Of a DNA stretch of 64,000 nucleotides, positions 62,656 through 64,000 are shown in pieces. The notes under the pieces were generated by a model. That model saw only the letters and a program-made list of their open reading frames with translations, searched no databases and was not told the DNA's origin. Position 1 is the stretch's first letter. Every line of letters begins with the position of its first letter. The position numbers and the translations under genes were made by a program. The DNA comes from Galbula dea. Taxonomy: Eukaryota; Chordata; Aves; Piciformes; Galbulidae. The stretch covers positions 248,001 to 312,000 of the forward strand of contig VWZX01009982.1 in NCBI GenBank assembly GCA_013399015.1, in the 5' to 3' direction.

Positions 62656-64000
62656 TAAAGTACAATTTACTACAATTTCTAAAAAAGGATACATCACTGG
62701 GATCTAAGACATCTGCTATTTTTTCAGGTTGGAGCTTTACTTGCAGTTTGCAAATTAAAATGAGCTTTCTCAATAAAAGCTAAAGGTAGTAAAGAAAGTA
62801 AAGAAGAAAGTTACAGCCATCACACAAACTTCTCTAAAGCCTATTGAGTGACACCTTAAATGTCAGTCTTTTGACAGTAGTATGGCAAAATTAGTAAGAT
62901 CACTTTCCAGGCATCTCATCTGTACAGCAGGATGCAAAGTCAATAAAAGAAATTAGTGCTGCACAAGAGCATCTCTGTTCTGACTCTCCAAAGTGCATAG
63001 TGGAAATCTTGTGGGGAAACTTGTATAAAAACACATGTTAGTTGCCCACCTAGTACTGTTAATCTAACTATGCATGTTATATACAGCACAGGGACACAAT
63101 CAATTTCTTCAGGCATCTTCTCCCACTTTGCATTAGCTTGTTAGCCATAAAACAAGATTATGTCAGAGCTGTATTAATGCTTTTACTTGCCTCTGTGTCA
63201 GTGTTCAAAGAAAAGATGGAACAGAACAAGTCAGAACAACAATGTAACCCTCCTACCTCTCTTTTTGAAGGTACTCTACAAAATTTACCTCAGAAAGAAC
63301 ATCACCTTCATTTGCAACAGCATAACCAATGGGAGTTGGGTTTGTTTTCTTTCAATTTACTTTTGCAGACACACTACTTCCAATGTGTGGCCCAGCTCTT
63401 TAGAAGGAAAAAAAAATTGGTTAAGTATGCCAGAGCTGTCCCCTCAATGGCAAAGGAACAAGGAGAGCTGGAGAGTAGCAATCATGGTAAAAATTCCATT
63501 CAAGGTCCCTATATGCATGCCCACTGGTCTCCACGAAACACCAAACAAACAGACTGGAATTCATTCAACTCCAGCTTCAGAAGCCTTTCAATACCTATAA
63601 TTACTCCCAAAGGACTAATGAGGAAGCTGGTTCTCCATCCCACAAGATACTGACAATCAGAAAGCAAGACACTTGGTACTATGCAGCAGAAGCAGCTCAC
63701 CCTTAAAGTACTGGAAAAGGTAGTGAAGGAAGTGCATTTCTAATGAATTCAAGATTTCCAACAATTTTATCCCACAGCAGAGAAGCATTCATCTGCTCTT
63801 TCTTCTCAGACTGTCCTATTTTTAAACCCTCTGTTCCACAGGATGGTTCTATTTATACATCACAAAACACAAAAGGACCTCTGAAACAAATGGGATGTGA
63901 GACAAAGAACAAGGGAGAAGTCTCTGTCGCATAAGAATGGCTCCGAGTTTCGGCAACTTTCTCTGTTCAGACAAGTTCCATCCTTTCAATTCCCTCCCAA

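Larger units (their letters stand above)
31750..64000 (-). other. SEMA5A: SEMA5A upstream intron or 5' region
   Basis: This region lies upstream of the start-codon exon. If the acceptor at 31750 is real, it is an intron separating 5' UTR exons from the coding start. I see no CpG island, no clear promoter and no second protein-coding gene. The intervals 31750-33249, 34121-39751, 39956-46289, 49076-51579, 52946-56269 and 56387-64000 hold unique A/T-rich sequence plus simple repeats. Several ORFs of 70-170 codons occur, including one of 171 codons at 63138-63653, but they lack splice signals, recognisable domains or coding-like composition. Confidence 0.6.

Noticed and set aside
63138..63653. 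171-codon plus-strand ORF, the longest single ORF outside CR1
   Set aside because: No recognisable domain, low-complexity patches and no splice or promoter context. A frame of this length is not surprising over 64 kb in six frames.
1..64000. CRISPR arrays, tRNA or rRNA genes, bacterial operons
   Set aside because: None seen; the tandem repeats present are short minisatellites without spacers, and the DNA is vertebrate.

Overview
This window is bird nuclear DNA. The evidence is repeated CR1 LINE 3' ends (runs such as ATTCTATG at the tail and GAATCACAGAAT on the reverse strand), several avian-type endogenous retrovirus LTRs, an A/T-rich background, and two coding exons of a vertebrate axon-guidance gene. 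A passerine or other neoavian is plausible, but I cannot fix the species.

The only gene I can support is SEMA5A (semaphorin 5A, a transmembrane guidance protein with a sema domain and thrombospondin type-1 repeats), on the minus strand. Its first coding exon (31551-31674) encodes the start codon and signal peptide. The second (9953-10052) encodes the start of the sema domain. Their splice phases match exactly (1 nt + 100 nt, leaving phase 2), across an intron of 21,498 bp. Everything left of 9953 is the next intron; I do not find the third coding exon, so it probably lies beyond base 1. Everything right of 31749 is probably intron upstream of the start-codon exon, or 5' flank.

The rest is intronic and mostly transposon debris. 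From left to right: a nested pair of LTRs with a wrecked endogenous retrovirus (827 to about 3660); CR1 3' ends at 10.6, 14.5-15.6 (one CR1 inserted inside another), 16.6, 20.0 and 21.4 kb; a 51-base assembly gap at 23064; a solo LTR with a 5-bp target duplication (23652-24247); a CR1 split by a second solo LTR with a 6-bp target duplication (25570-27075); older CR1 copies at 27.3, 30.1-31.3, 33.3, 39.8, 47.9-49.1 and 51.6 kb; a decayed C2H2 zinc-finger scrap at 34.0 kb; and an LTR-like segment holding 40-bp tandem repeats at 52.7 kb. G/T-rich and A-rich low-complexity tracts are scattered throughout, one with a G-quadruplex motif.

All LTR sequences whose orientation I can read lie on the plus strand, antisense to SEMA5A. 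I see no tRNA, rRNA, CRISPR array or intact mobile-element gene. I found no evidence for a previously undescribed biological system; the more interesting items are element nesting, a possible frame-breaking cryptic exon, an upstream ORF, and a few structured repeats.
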